NCBI GenBank assembly: GCA_030427825.1
Contig: JAUICO010000033.1
Coordinates: 1-43,486, forward strand
DNA: 43,486 nucleotides
Reading direction: 5' to 3'
DNA from: a bacterium
GTDB taxonomy: Bacteria; Myxococcota_A; Bradymonadia; REDH01
Position numbers and translations under genes: made by a program. Position 1 is the first letter of the stretch. Each line of letters opens with the position of its first letter. Below, in pieces: positions 8,284 through 16,494 of the stretch. The notes under the pieces were generated by a model. The model was given only the letters and a program-made list of their open reading frames with translations. It was not told where the DNA came from and did no database searches.

Positions 8284-9930
8284 CTACTTGCGGCGACTCT
8301 TCTTGCGTGCGTCCCGTGCCTTGCGTCGCTTGCGCCGCTCTTTCGCTTTGTCGATCTTGGCCTTCGCGTCTTCCGGGCGGCGCGATGTCATCCGCTGTCC
8401 GGGGGGTGTAATGCCGGGCGGCAGCTGCGGGGCTGCGCCACCGCCCATGCCGGGCATCGTCGGCATTCCGCCGGGTGCGCCTGCGCCGCCTCCCATCGCG
8501 CCGAAGAGGTCATTCATGTTCATGTTCTTCATCTGGCGCATCATGTTGAGCTGCTTGAAGCCCGGCAGGTTCGCCATCATGCCACCACCGCCCTGACCGA
8601 ACTGTGTGAGCATGTTCTTCATCATGTTGAAGCGCTGTACCAGGTCGCTGACATCGCTCTCTTTGCGGCCGGAGCCTTTTGCGATACGCCGCCGCCGGCT
8701 GACCTGGCTGATGATCGCGTCCGGATGCTTGCGCTCGTGAGCGGTCATGGACTGGATCATCGACTCGATGCGTACGAGCTCGTTGTCGTCGACGTTCGCG
8801 CCAGCCGGCATCTGGTTGCCGAAGGGCATCATGTCGAGGATTTCGGTCAGTGACCCCATCTTTCGGATCATGTGGATCTGTTCGAGGAAGTCGTAGAAGT
8901 CGAAGTCACCCTTGAGCATGCGCTCGGCGTCTTTCTCTCTCGCCTCTGCTTCCTGCTCGGTGATGATGTTTTCCATGCGCCCGACGAGGGAGCGCACGTC
9001 GCCCATGCCGAGGATGCGGTCGGCAAAGCCTGAAGGCTGGAAGGTCTGCAGAGCGTCCATGCCTTCGCCCATACCAACGAACTTGATGGGCTTGCCGGTG
9101 ACCTGCTTGATCGAGAGCGCCGCGCCGCCGCGAGCGTCACCGTCAAGCTTCGTCATGATGAAGCCGTCGAGCTCGAGGCGCTTGTTGAACTCGTGCGCGG
9201 TGTTGACCGCGTCCTGTCCGATCATCGCGTCGACGACGAGAAGAATATTGTGCGGCTTCGTCAGGTTTCGGATCTCTTCGAGCTCGCTCATCAGCAGATC
9301 GTCGACCGCCAGGCGACCGGCGGTGTCGATGATCACAACGTCGCGGCCTGTGCTTCGCGCTTCAGCGAGGCCTCGTGCTGCGACCTCAGGTGGGTTGCCG
9401 CCTTCTTCAGCGAAGACAGGGACGTCCAGGCGTTCGCCGAGGACGCGGAGCTGCTCGATAGCGGCCGGTCGATAGACGTCAGCACCGATCAGCAGCGGCT
9501 TCTTCTGGTGATGATGAATCAACCAGCGCGCGAGCTTGCCGGTGGTCGTCGTCTTTCCCGCGCCCTGCAGGCCTACCATCATGATGACGGTGGGTCCCAT
9601 GCGGTCATTGACGAGGGTCAGCTCGGAGTCCGCCGGCCCCATGAGCTCTTCCAGCTCGTCGTGGCAGATCTTGATAAAGACGTCGCCCGCCGAGACGCGA
9701 ATTTTCTCGCCGTCGGCCTTCACGCGCACCTGCACGATTTCGCCGACGCTCTTTTCCTTCACCTTCGCAAGGAAGTCTTTGACGACGCGGAAGTTCACGT
9801 CAGCCTCGAAGAGCGCCATGCGAATCGTTCGCAGCGCCTCGTCGATGTTGGCTTCGGTTATCTCCTGCTTGCCGCGCAGTCCGTTGACTGCGCTATCGAA
9901 ACCCTTTCGGACGGCGTCGAACATGGCCAT
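8284..9930 (-). CDS. ffh: Signal recognition particle protein Ffh (SRP54)
   Basis: GTPase that binds signal sequences and 4.5S RNA and targets nascent membrane proteins to FtsY and the translocon. Domain order is an N helical bundle (about 1-90), the G domain with P-loop GLQGAGKTTTTGKLA, DTAGR and TKLDGDARGG, and the M domain with the RNA-binding RRRRIAKGSG and methionine-rich helices (FNMMKNM, MMRQMKNMNMN). At 548 residues it is about 95 longer than E. coli Ffh. The extra length is a Gly/Pro/Met-rich stretch followed by a strongly basic Lys/Arg tail of about 35 residues. The 4.5S RNA gene was not found here. Confidence 0.97.
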   Translation of the reverse strand: MAMFDAVRKGFDSAVNGLRGKQEITEANIDEALRTIRMALFEADVNFRVVKDFLAKVKEKSVGEIVQVRVKADGEKIRVSAGDVFIKICHDELEELMGPADSELTLVNDRMGPTVIMMVGLQGAGKTTTTGKLARWLIHHHQKKPLLIGADVYRPAAIEQLRVLGERLDVPVFAEEGGNPPEVAARGLAEARSTGRDVVIIDTAGRLAVDDLLMSELEEIRNLTKPHNILLVVDAMIGQDAVNTAHEFNKRLELDGFIMTKLDGDARGGAALSIKQVTGKPIKFVGMGEGMDALQTFQPSGFADRILGMGDVRSLVGRMENIITEQEAEAREKDAERMLKGDFDFYDFLEQIHMIRKMGSLTEILDMMPFGNQMPAGANVDDNELVRIESMIQSMTAHERKHPDAIISQVSRRRRIAKGSGRKESDVSDLVQRFNMMKNMLTQFGQGGGGMMANLPGFKQLNMMRQMKNMNMNDLFGAMGGGAGAPGGMPTMPGMGGGAAPQLPPGITPPGQRMTSRRPEDAKAKIDKAKERRKRRKARDARKKSRRK

Positions 9931-10053
9931 GAATCAGACTCGTACTCGGCGGAAAAGCGAGGCCACAACAGGCTGTGGCGGGGCGGGTGAGGGGTAGTAT
10001 TCGGGGCCCTGCCCGTCAACGCAGGGTGCGACGATGAGCGGGATCCGGATTCA

Positions 10054-10083
10054 TTGACCATTCCTGCGCCGATCCCGTATTAG
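10054..10083 (+). promoter_or_regulatory. Candidate promoter for the 10144 lipoprotein gene
   Basis: TTGACC (5 of 6) at 10054-10059 and TATTAG (4 of 6) at 10078-10083 are separated by 18 bases. The -10 box is about 60 bases upstream of the ATG. It lies in the 213-base divergent gap between ffh and the lipoprotein gene; no equally good match was found facing ffh. Confidence 0.42.
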
Positions 10084-10143
10084 AGGCCGAGCTAACGGAA
10101 TGCGGACAGGCAGCACACACGGCTACTTCGGAGAGTTCGACGG

Positions 10144-11436
10144 ATGGTAACCAGATCGCTCGGTGCGAAAGCGCGAGTTCTTATCGCAGTAACAACGTTG
10201 ATCCTGCTGGTGGTTGCCGCCTGCAAGCCGACACCCGGGTACCTTGAGCGGTGGAAGAACCGTCCCGGTTCGGAAGATCGTTTCGCCGACTACCTGAAAG
10301 ATCCGAAGGTCTCTCATGCGGTGCACGTGCGCGCGCTTGAGCTGCTGGTAGAGCAGTGGGAGTACAGCTCGGGCATCATGCGCGGCGGCGGGCCGCTCAA
10401 CGAGATGCGCGATACAGGCGAGCGCGACGCGACGATTCGCGACGCAATCCCCGAGTTTCGTCGTCTCTATGAGTCGGACGACGTTCTGAGAGTGCGTGTC
10501 CGCGACGCCGTCTGGAATATCCGTGAGGCGACGGAAAACCAGGAGATTCGTACCGGGTTGGAGGATATCCTCGTAGATTGGTTTACCAACCATTGGCAGC
10601 CCTGCGTGCTCGTCGGTGGCGTGTCGGTGTCCAATCTCTTCGCAGCCGTCGGACGTCAGCGTGGCGAAGGGTTCATCGTCGATAAGTTTGAGAACGGCGA
10701 CTACAACGACATCATCTGCACCCTGCAGTCGGTCGGTGGCATCGAGTGGCTGAAAGACAGCGATCCGGTCGTAAACGCCTTCATCAGTCGTTGGGACTCC
10801 GGCAACCTGCCGGACGACGCGCAGCGCCGCGTTACGCTTCTCGATGAGGTTTCGGGCTTCGCGACCAACCCAATCATGAAGACGTGGATGTGGAGCAAAA
10901 TGCAGGACGAGAACGAGCCCGCTCTGCACCGCAACATCTTTGCCGACCTTATCGCGCGGCACCGCACGGACGACGATTTCGATCGCTACGCAGCGCTGCT
11001 TGCGATGGAGAACAACTATCGATGGATGGGTGTCCAGGGCATGATTCAGATGCGCAACACGGATGGCATCGAGGCTGTTCTCGCGCAGCTGCCGGCAACC
11101 GGTGAGTATCGATACTACGACGGCAACCTTCGCTACGATGGCTTCAAGCGAGCCTCGAACACAGTGTGCGGAATGCAGCGTATCAGCGAGCTGGGCGATA
11201 ACACCCGACCGGTCTTTGAGGCGCACATCAACGACGAGAACCCGCACTCCCGCGCCCTCGCGATTCACTGTCTGGCCCGCTACGGAAGCAACTCCTCTGT
11301 GCAGCGCCTGAACGCCGCGAAGGCAGCGATCCCGGGGGATCAGATGGTTCCCGGCTGGAGCCAGGAAGGCACCACCTTCCATCAGCTGATCGACGAGACG
11401 ATTCAGGCTATCGTCACGCCGGACGCCGGAAACTGA
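10144..11436 (+). CDS. Putative lipoprotein with HEAT-like helical repeats
   Basis: No recognised function. The 430-residue product starts with a basic n-region, a hydrophobic core and the lipobox VVAAC (Cys28), so it is an exported, lipid-anchored protein. The remainder is predicted mostly helical, with recurring patterns suggestive of armadillo/HEAT units (VRVRDAVWNIREATENQEIR, SRALAIHCLARYGSN near the end). The start ATG has a GGAGAG sequence about 8 bases upstream and a candidate promoter behind it. A long ORF lies antisense over almost the same span, but the lipobox, ribosome-binding site and promoter favour this strand. The ECF sigma gene follows on the same strand after about 100 bases. 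Confidence 0.8.
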   Translation: MVTRSLGAKARVLIAVTTLILLVVAACKPTPGYLERWKNRPGSEDRFADYLKDPKVSHAVHVRALELLVEQWEYSSGIMRGGGPLNEMRDTGERDATIRDAIPEFRRLYESDDVLRVRVRDAVWNIREATENQEIRTGLEDILVDWFTNHWQPCVLVGGVSVSNLFAAVGRQRGEGFIVDKFENGDYNDIICTLQSVGGIEWLKDSDPVVNAFISRWDSGNLPDDAQRRVTLLDEVSGFATNPIMKTWMWSKMQDENEPALHRNIFADLIARHRTDDDFDRYAALLAMENNYRWMGVQGMIQMRNTDGIEAVLAQLPATGEYRYYDGNLRYDGFKRASNTVCGMQRISELGDNTRPVFEAHINDENPHSRALAIHCLARYGSNSSVQRLNAAKAAIPGDQMVPGWSQEGTTFHQLIDETIQAIVTPDAGN

Positions 11437-11516
11437 ACCTGCGCGTTGCGCGCTCTGCTCAGGCTGCACACCGATGATGGGCCTGGTCTACTTCGTATTT
11501 GCCGTCATTCGACGTG

Positions 11517-11533
11517 CCGGTCCCTCAGACCGG
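11517..11533 (+). promoter_or_regulatory. Perfect inverted repeat just upstream of the ECF sigma start
   Basis: CCGGTC and GACCGG are exact inverted 6-base arms around a 5-base loop, ending 6 bases before the ATG at 11540. The repeat covers the place where a ribosome-binding sequence should be, and no clear Shine-Dalgarno is otherwise visible. It could be a small RNA hairpin limiting translation or an operator half-site pair. A short GC repeat can also arise by chance. Confidence 0.3.
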
Positions 11534-11539
11534 GGCGCA

Positions 11540-12184
11540 ATGAAGAAGCAGGCGGACGAAGACCTGATGCGTGCCTATCAGAAGGGCGAGGCGGCGGCGT
11601 TTGAGGTGCTCCTTCTTCGCCACGAAAGGGGCGTGCTCAACTTCGTGTATCGCAAGGTCCGAGACCGGGACCGCGCTGAGGAGTTGACCCAGGAGGTGTT
11701 CCTGCGGGTGGTGCGCACCGCCGCGCGCTACGAGCCGCGCGCGAAGTTCACCACGTGGCTGTACACCATCGCGCGCAATCTCTGCATCGACGAGAGCCGC
11801 AAGGCGCGCCGGCGGCGGACCGTGTCCCTCGATGAGACCATTGGCGACGATGGTGAGGGCAGCTCGCGAGTCGAGCGCATTATCGACACCGAAGCCGCAA
11901 GCGGTGCCGGCGAGATCGCCCGTTCGCAGTTCATGGAGGTTCTCTCGGAGGGGCTCGACGCGCTGCCTGAAGAACAACGCGAGGTGTTTATCCTCCGGCA
12001 TGTCGAAGGGATGAAGTTCGTCGATATCGCGAAGGTTCAGGACGTGTCCGAGAACACCGTGAAGTCGCGAATGCGCTACGCCATGGCAGTTCTTCGTGGT
12101 TTCGTTTCTGAGTTTGAGGGTTATTCTTTTGATGTGGCGGATCGGGACGAAGTGTCCGATCACGACGCAAAGAGGCAGGTATGA
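11540..12184 (+). CDS. ECF-family RNA polymerase sigma factor (RpoE-like)
   Basis: Alternative sigma factor, 214 residues from ATG 11540 (an in-frame ATG at 11474 would add 22 residues unlike the family). Region 2 contains LLRHERGVLNFVYRKVRDRD, RAEELTQEVFLRVVRTAARY and FTTWLYTIARNLCIDESRK. After an acidic, serine-rich linker, region 4 contains LDALPEEQREVFILRHVEGM and a helix-turn-helix ending ENTVKSRMRYAM. The membrane anti-sigma candidate follows 113 bases later, linked through a possible 39-codon ORF that overlaps this stop by ATGA. Autoregulation is usual in such pairs, but no ECF promoter was identified. Confidence 0.95.
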   Translation: MKKQADEDLMRAYQKGEAAAFEVLLLRHERGVLNFVYRKVRDRDRAEELTQEVFLRVVRTAARYEPRAKFTTWLYTIARNLCIDESRKARRRRTVSLDETIGDDGEGSSRVERIIDTEAASGAGEIARSQFMEVLSEGLDALPEEQREVFILRHVEGMKFVDIAKVQDVSENTVKSRMRYAMAVLRGFVSEFEGYSFDVADRDEVSDHDAKRQV

Positions 12185-12300
12185 TGAATAACCGGAATCT
12201 TGCTGGTTTGACTGCCGCGGCGAACCTTTTTGGTGCCCCGGTCGTATCAGTGCCACGAGCCGGGCAATGCGCCCGTCGGGAGATGACGCCAAGAACGTGA
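12181..12300 (+). CDS. Candidate 39-residue ORF linking sigma and anti-sigma genes
   Basis: A short ORF begins with ATG overlapping the sigma stop (ATGA, 12181-12184) and ends with TGA at 12298-12300, overlapping the GTG at 12297 that could start the anti-sigma gene. The predicted product begins MMNNRNLAGLTAAANLF and has no recognised similarity. Its third-position GC is about 56 percent, which looks lower than the flanking genes, so coding is uncertain. It may be translated mainly to couple ribosome flow from sigma to anti-sigma, or the overlaps may be fortuitous. Confidence 0.33.
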   Translation: MMNNRNLAGLTAAANLFGAPVVSVPRAGQCARREMTPRT

Positions 12301-14096
12301 ATTGTGAGACCTGCCAGAGCCTGCTCGTCGACTATGCGTACGGCGAGTTGGACGCGACCGAGGCCGCCCGTGTCGAGGAAGCGCTGACGCGGTGCCCGGA
12401 GTGCGTCGTGGAGCTCGCCGAGCTGAGGTCGGTGATGAGCGCGTATGAGCGCTTGGAGCGCCCGGCTCTTCCGACGTCGATGCGCGACGCCATCCTGCGT
12501 GAAGCGAACGCGGCGGCGGCGACAATGGCCGCAGGCGGCACGGAAGAACGCCGGCCCGCCGGAGTCTTGGTTTTTCTTCGCTCACCGGTCTTTGGTGCCA
12601 TGGCAGCCGCCGCGTTGGTTGCTGTCGTCGGTGCCTGGATGCTGCGCTCCGGCTTCTCAGCAAAGTCGACAGGGTCCGGCGGCGGTGAGGCCGAGGCGGT
12701 CGCCATTGCCCCCGAGCTCAACGCTGAGGCTGCGGCGGCGGATCCCACGCAACCCAATGCAGCGGCGATCGAGCGCGCTGACGAGCTGGCCACCGGCACT
12801 GCGCCTGTCCACCAGATCTCCGACGACCTGCTGCGGCCGCCGGCCGTACCTGCGCCGGCAGTCAACGCGCCAGAGCTGGATGCTGCATTGCAGGAGGGCG
12901 CTGACCGGGAGCTCTCCGCGGAAGAAGTGTCGCGAGATGCGGTGTCCCGTGGCACCGGCAGCAGAGGATCCGGGCGCGCAGGCGCGGGCCGTGGCGAGGA
13001 TCCATGGGCCGCAACGACCGGTAGCGCCCAACCCGATGAGATCACAAACCGACGTCTCGCCCTGGGCGAGAACGAGCCGGAGCCCAACATCGCCACGAAC
13101 GCTGTTGGCTTTCAGTTCGAGGACCCCGATACGTTTGCTGCCGGCACCGAAACCGGTAGTGCCGATAACGAGGACCTGAACGATCAGAGGGCCCAGGGTG
13201 AAGGGGCACTGGGCCAACTGAATGGCGGTGTCGGTGGCTTCGGCGATGTGAACAACGGCGGCTCTGCATCGACGTCGGGCGGGTACCCGGCGGCGGCTCT
13301 TGAAGACCGCGGTGGTGAAGCGGAGCTCGCCGAGCAACAGCAGGCAGTCGAGACGGAGCAGGTGCGTTCCGGATCCGGCCGGCAGCCTCGAGGCCGGTCG
13401 GCGGTGGAGCGCGAGACGGTGCAGGAGCAGGAAGTGGCGACGACCAACCTGCAGGCAAGAAACGGCGACGGCATCGCTCGCACAGACTCGGGCGGCTCCG
13501 GAGCAGGGGTGCGGCCGGGCGCCCCTGCGCAGCAGCCGGACACGCCGACACCGCCATCCCCGCGTCAGCCCTCTGCGGCGTCGAACAACGACGACTACGA
13601 AGCGCCTTCAGCCGCTGATGACAGCGTCGTCGCGCGCGCAGAGCCCACAGAAGAAGCCCGCGCGTACGCGGAGGCAGACGAGCTGGAGGAGGAGGCGGAA
13701 GATCTCACAGGTTCGAACGGCACCCCGGCAACTACGGCCTGGAGCAACGGCATGGCCGCGTACCGTGCAGGGAGCTACTCGAACGCAGTCAGCGAGCTGA
13801 GCATCGCCGCCCGCTCGTTGCCGTCGGGGACCCGCGAGCACGAAGACTCGTTGTACTTCCTTGGCATGGCACAGATGCGCCTGGACATGTACGACAGCGC
13901 CGATCGCTGGCTGGCCCGTTACCTCGAAGCGTATCCTGGGGGACGCTACGCAAGCTCTGCGACGGAAGCGCGCGCTGAGATCAGCGAGTCCGGCGCAGGT
14001 TCGGCGCCCATGCGCCGCGCGAACGAGCGCGATCAGCACTTCGACATGGACATGGCGCCCGCCGCTGAACCACTCGCGCCCTCCCGCGGGCACTGA
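12297..14096 (+). CDS. Membrane anti-sigma factor fused to a TPR-like domain
   Basis: Likely partner of the ECF sigma factor just upstream. From GTG 12297 it has 599 residues; an ATG at 12267 would add 10 more. The cytoplasmic start (1-45) resembles the zinc-binding anti-sigma domain: CETC at 3-6, YGELDATEAARVEEAL, then CPEC at 33-36. The histidine four residues before the CxxC in the classical motif is alanine here, so metal binding, if any, must use the extra CxxC. A transmembrane segment lies at about 98-116. A long Ala/Gly/Glu-rich, probably disordered periplasmic region follows (about 120-475), then TPR-like helices (about 480-565: GMAAYRAGSYSNAVSEL, FLGMAQMRLDMYDSAD, ARYLEAYPGGRYA) as in tol-pal YbgF-type proteins. 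Confidence 0.82.
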   Translation: MNCETCQSLLVDYAYGELDATEAARVEEALTRCPECVVELAELRSVMSAYERLERPALPTSMRDAILREANAAAATMAAGGTEERRPAGVLVFLRSPVFGAMAAAALVAVVGAWMLRSGFSAKSTGSGGGEAEAVAIAPELNAEAAAADPTQPNAAAIERADELATGTAPVHQISDDLLRPPAVPAPAVNAPELDAALQEGADRELSAEEVSRDAVSRGTGSRGSGRAGAGRGEDPWAATTGSAQPDEITNRRLALGENEPEPNIATNAVGFQFEDPDTFAAGTETGSADNEDLNDQRAQGEGALGQLNGGVGGFGDVNNGGSASTSGGYPAAALEDRGGEAELAEQQQAVETEQVRSGSGRQPRGRSAVERETVQEQEVATTNLQARNGDGIARTDSGGSGAGVRPGAPAQQPDTPTPPSPRQPSAASNNDDYEAPSAADDSVVARAEPTEEARAYAEADELEEEAEDLTGSNGTPATTAWSNGMAAYRAGSYSNAVSELSIAARSLPSGTREHEDSLYFLGMAQMRLDMYDSADRWLARYLEAYPGGRYASSATEARAEISESGAGSAPMRRANERDQHFDMDMAPAAEPLAPSRGH

Positions 14097-14129
14097 GCCG
14101 GTCGCGGCGACGCCGCGTGAGCGCTCGCC

Positions 14130-14747
14130 TCAGTCCGGGTTCTGCGCTGATCCGTCGGTCGTGATCGACGCCAGCTCGCGGAGGCGCTGCGGTCCCTCGT
14201 AGCCCGTCACAAAGTCTCTCACGACGCCCTGCGCGTCCACCGCAAAGGTCGTCGGGATACCTGACACACCGCAGGTGTTCGCTGCGGCCCCGTTGTCGAT
14301 GAAGGCCGGCCCCGGAACATCCAGTTCACGGAGTGCTGTACGTGCAGCGCGGCGATCCTCGCGACGGTCGATGCTGATGGTCACCACCTGCAGGTCCGGT
14401 CGCTGCCTGGCCAAATCGGCGATTTCGGTCAGTTCGGTGCGGCAGGGCTCGCACCAGGAAGCCCAGAACGCGACGAGCTTTGCCCCGGTTGGAATCTCGC
14501 CGGTGCCACGTCCCCTCAGGCGGGGAAGGACGAGCGGCTCAAGGGTCTCCCCGACCATCTCGGACGGGTGCTGCCTGACGGTAGTGGACTTCGACTCTCG
14601 AGGGCTGCAGCCGAAGAGACCGGTCAGGGTGAGCGCAGCGATGGCGAAACATCCTACGGCTCGCGTCCGAGTTGATCGGCGCGGGCTGCGGGTAGCTCGA
14701 CGCCGGTTACCCATCGTCGACGATGGAACTGTCATGAGCCCGGTCAC
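14130..14747 (-). CDS. TlpA-like thiol-disulfide oxidoreductase lipoprotein
   Basis: Secreted thioredoxin-fold protein, up to 205 residues. A signal sequence ends in LFGC (Cys47), predicting lipid anchoring. The redox motif is FWASWCEPC (Cys99, Cys102), with the conserved cis-proline region GIPTTFAVD. The first possible start is a GTG at 14747 overlapping the stop of the upstream gene (GTGA); ATG 14735 is an alternative. TlpA/ResA proteins reduce disulfides in cytochrome c maturation or other extracytoplasmic targets. No cytochrome maturation gene is nearby, so the substrate is unknown. It is convergent with the anti-sigma gene across a 33-base gap. Confidence 0.9.
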   Translation of the reverse strand: MTGLMTVPSSTMGNRRRATRSPRRSTRTRAVGCFAIAALTLTGLFGCSPRESKSTTVRQHPSEMVGETLEPLVLPRLRGRGTGEIPTGAKLVAFWASWCEPCRTELTEIADLARQRPDLQVVTISIDRREDRRAARTALRELDVPGPAFIDNGAAANTCGVSGIPTTFAVDAQGVVRDFVTGYEGPQRLRELASITTDGSAQNPD

Positions 14748-15289
14748 AGGTGCGCCCGAATGCCCTGGCGAAGAACACCGCGCTGGGTGAACCCGTTGTA
14801 GACGCGAGCGAACCGGCCATCCCGGTCGACCAGCACCATCGTCGGGATGCGGGTGACATCATAGGCCGCCTGCGCGCGGCCGTCGTCCAGAAGGACGTCA
14901 AATTCGAGATCCCAGTGCTCGAGATAGTGGCCGACGTTGCGGTTTCTGCTTCGCTGTGGCGGATCGGTGTTGATACTCACGACTCGGAAGCCATCGTCGG
15001 CAAACTCGCTCTCAAGGCTCTTCAGGTGGGGCATCTGCCGCTCACAGGGACCGCAGGTCGTGGACCAGAAATCCAACAGCACCAGATCACCGCGAAAATC
15101 AGACAGTGATGCCGTGGGGCCGGCGAACTTTCGGAGCGTGAAATCTGGCGCTTCGCTCCCAACTCGTGGATCCTTGGAACCCAGATTTGCCAGAGCATTG
15201 TCGCGGTACTTGAAATATCCGAATGCGAGCCCAAGAGCGACGATGCCCAAAGCGAGATACTTAAGGAGCGTGTTGCGTTCTATCGACAC
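14744..15289 (-). CDS. TlpA/ResA-like thioredoxin, membrane-anchored
   Basis: Second thiol-disulfide oxidoreductase of the pair. With GTG 15289 it has 181 residues: a single N-terminal membrane anchor (LLKYLALGIVALGLAFGYF), then an AhpC/TSA-thioredoxin fold with SEAPDFTLRKF, active site FWSTTCGPC (Cys79, Cys82) and RIPTMVLVDRDG. The frame stays open to an ATG at 15397, but that extension is Cys-rich, precedes the anchor and would run 70 bases into the divergent efflux gene, so the shorter start is preferred. Stop and next start overlap as GTGA, implying translational coupling with the lipoprotein TlpA. Confidence 0.88.
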   Translation of the reverse strand: MSIERNTLLKYLALGIVALGLAFGYFKYRDNALANLGSKDPRVGSEAPDFTLRKFAGPTASLSDFRGDLVLLDFWSTTCGPCERQMPHLKSLESEFADDGFRVVSINTDPPQRSRNRNVGHYLEHWDLEFDVLLDDGRAQAAYDVTRIPTMVLVDRDGRFARVYNGFTQRGVLRQGIRAHL

Positions 15290-15327
15290 AATGAAGGCCC
15301 GATGCGCGTCCTGCGAAGGACATGAAG

Positions 15328-16494
15328 ATGCCTGACAAGGGTGCGTCTGCACGGCGCAGGCACAGGTCTGTGTATCCATTGGTTGGAGCCCTTTCAACGG
15401 GTGCGCTGCTGATTGCGTTCGTCGTCGCCTGCTCGACCGGCCCGGACTCCGGCGCCGCCGACACCGACGGCACGCCGCAGTCTTCGGCTACGCCGGTCGC
15501 GCTGGCTGCAGTGGATCGCGGGTCCTTTGTGGCCGAGCTGCGCGGAAACACGACACTTCGCTCGAAAGTCGAAGTCACGGTGACAGCTGAGATTGCCGGC
15601 ACGTTGCGGACACTCAGTGTCGACGTCGGTGATGAGGTCCGTCGCGGGCAGCGTATCGGAAGCGTGGCCAACCTCGATTCACGCAGCGCGGTCCGCGAGG
15701 CAGAACAACACGTAGCGCGCATGCGCACCGAGGTAGACTCCCTGCGGCCCCTCATCGAGCGAGGCTACGTGGCCCGCAGCACCTTCGACGAGGCAGTGTT
15801 TCAGCTGGAGCTTGCGGAGACCCGCTTCGATCGAGCGCGCTCTGCGGCGTCATACCAGTCGGTGCGGGCGCCGGCCGACGGGGTAATCTCGGCGCGACAC
15901 GTCGCGGCGGGTGAGACGGTGGCGCCGGGCGCTCCAATTGTTGAGATTATCGACCCGCTGCAGCTGGAAGCCCGCATCGCCGTACCCGAGCGCGAGTTGG
16001 CGCGGCTGCAGGTTGGTACGCCGGCAGAGGTCGTTGCGACGGCGTTCGAAGGCGCGGTGTACGCGGGTAGCGTCAGCTCTATCGATCCGACCGTCGATCC
16101 CAATACGGGAACTGTCGCCGTACGCATTCAGATCGAGAACGCAGCAGGCGACGAGGGTGCGCCCTCGCAGAGCCCTTCGCTGAGGCCGGGGATGTTTGTC
16201 GAAGCCGGTATCGAGCTGGGCCGCCGCGAGGACCGCCCTCGTGTGCCCTCACGAGCTGTACTGGCCGCGGGAAACGAGCGCCGCGTCTTCGTTGTCGAAG
16301 AATCCGAGGGCGCCCTCGTCGCGAGGCGTCGTGAGATCGCCATCGGCGCCGTCCAGGGCGTGTACACTGAGATTATCAGCGGGGTGCAGGTCGGCGAAGA
16401 GGTTGTGGTCGTTGGCCAGGACAGGCTCTCTGACGGAGAAGAGGTGCGCCGAGTCGACGGCAGCGGGTCGGACGAACGCGAAGCAGTCGAATGA
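15328..16494 (+). CDS. RND efflux periplasmic adaptor (membrane fusion protein)
   Basis: Periplasmic adaptor of a tripartite RND pump, 388 residues from ATG 15328, which has GAAGGA 8 bases upstream (ATG 15322 is too close to that site). It is a predicted lipoprotein, with lipobox VVAC at Cys35 after a basic n-region. The HlyD/AcrA layout is visible: a first lipoyl half (IAGTLRTLSVDVGDEVRRGQ), a short alpha-hairpin (VREAEQHVARMRTEVDSL), a second lipoyl half (VRAPADGVISARHVAAGETV), then a beta-barrel and membrane-proximal domain (LRPGMFVEAGIEL). The stop overlaps the pump start as ATGA. The divergent TlpA start is only about 40 bases away, so the promoters are interleaved. Confidence 0.93.
   Translation: MPDKGASARRRHRSVYPLVGALSTGALLIAFVVACSTGPDSGAADTDGTPQSSATPVALAAVDRGSFVAELRGNTTLRSKVEVTVTAEIAGTLRTLSVDVGDEVRRGQRIGSVANLDSRSAVREAEQHVARMRTEVDSLRPLIERGYVARSTFDEAVFQLELAETRFDRARSAASYQSVRAPADGVISARHVAAGETVAPGAPIVEIIDPLQLEARIAVPERELARLQVGTPAEVVATAFEGAVYAGSVSSIDPTVDPNTGTVAVRIQIENAAGDEGAPSQSPSLRPGMFVEAGIELGRREDRPRVPSRAVLAAGNERRVFVVEESEGALVARRREIAIGAVQGVYTEIISGVQVGEEVVVVGQDRLSDGEEVRRVDGSGSDEREAVE

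Noticed and set aside
10123..11469. 448-codon minus-strand ORF over the 10144 lipoprotein
   Set aside because: The plus frame has a lipobox, ribosome-binding site and candidate promoter; the minus frame has no recognisable domain.
15290..15397. N-terminal extension of the TlpA-like protein at 14744-15289
   Set aside because: Cys-rich segment before the membrane anchor that overlaps the divergent efflux adaptor gene; GTG 15289 gives a normal anchor and length.
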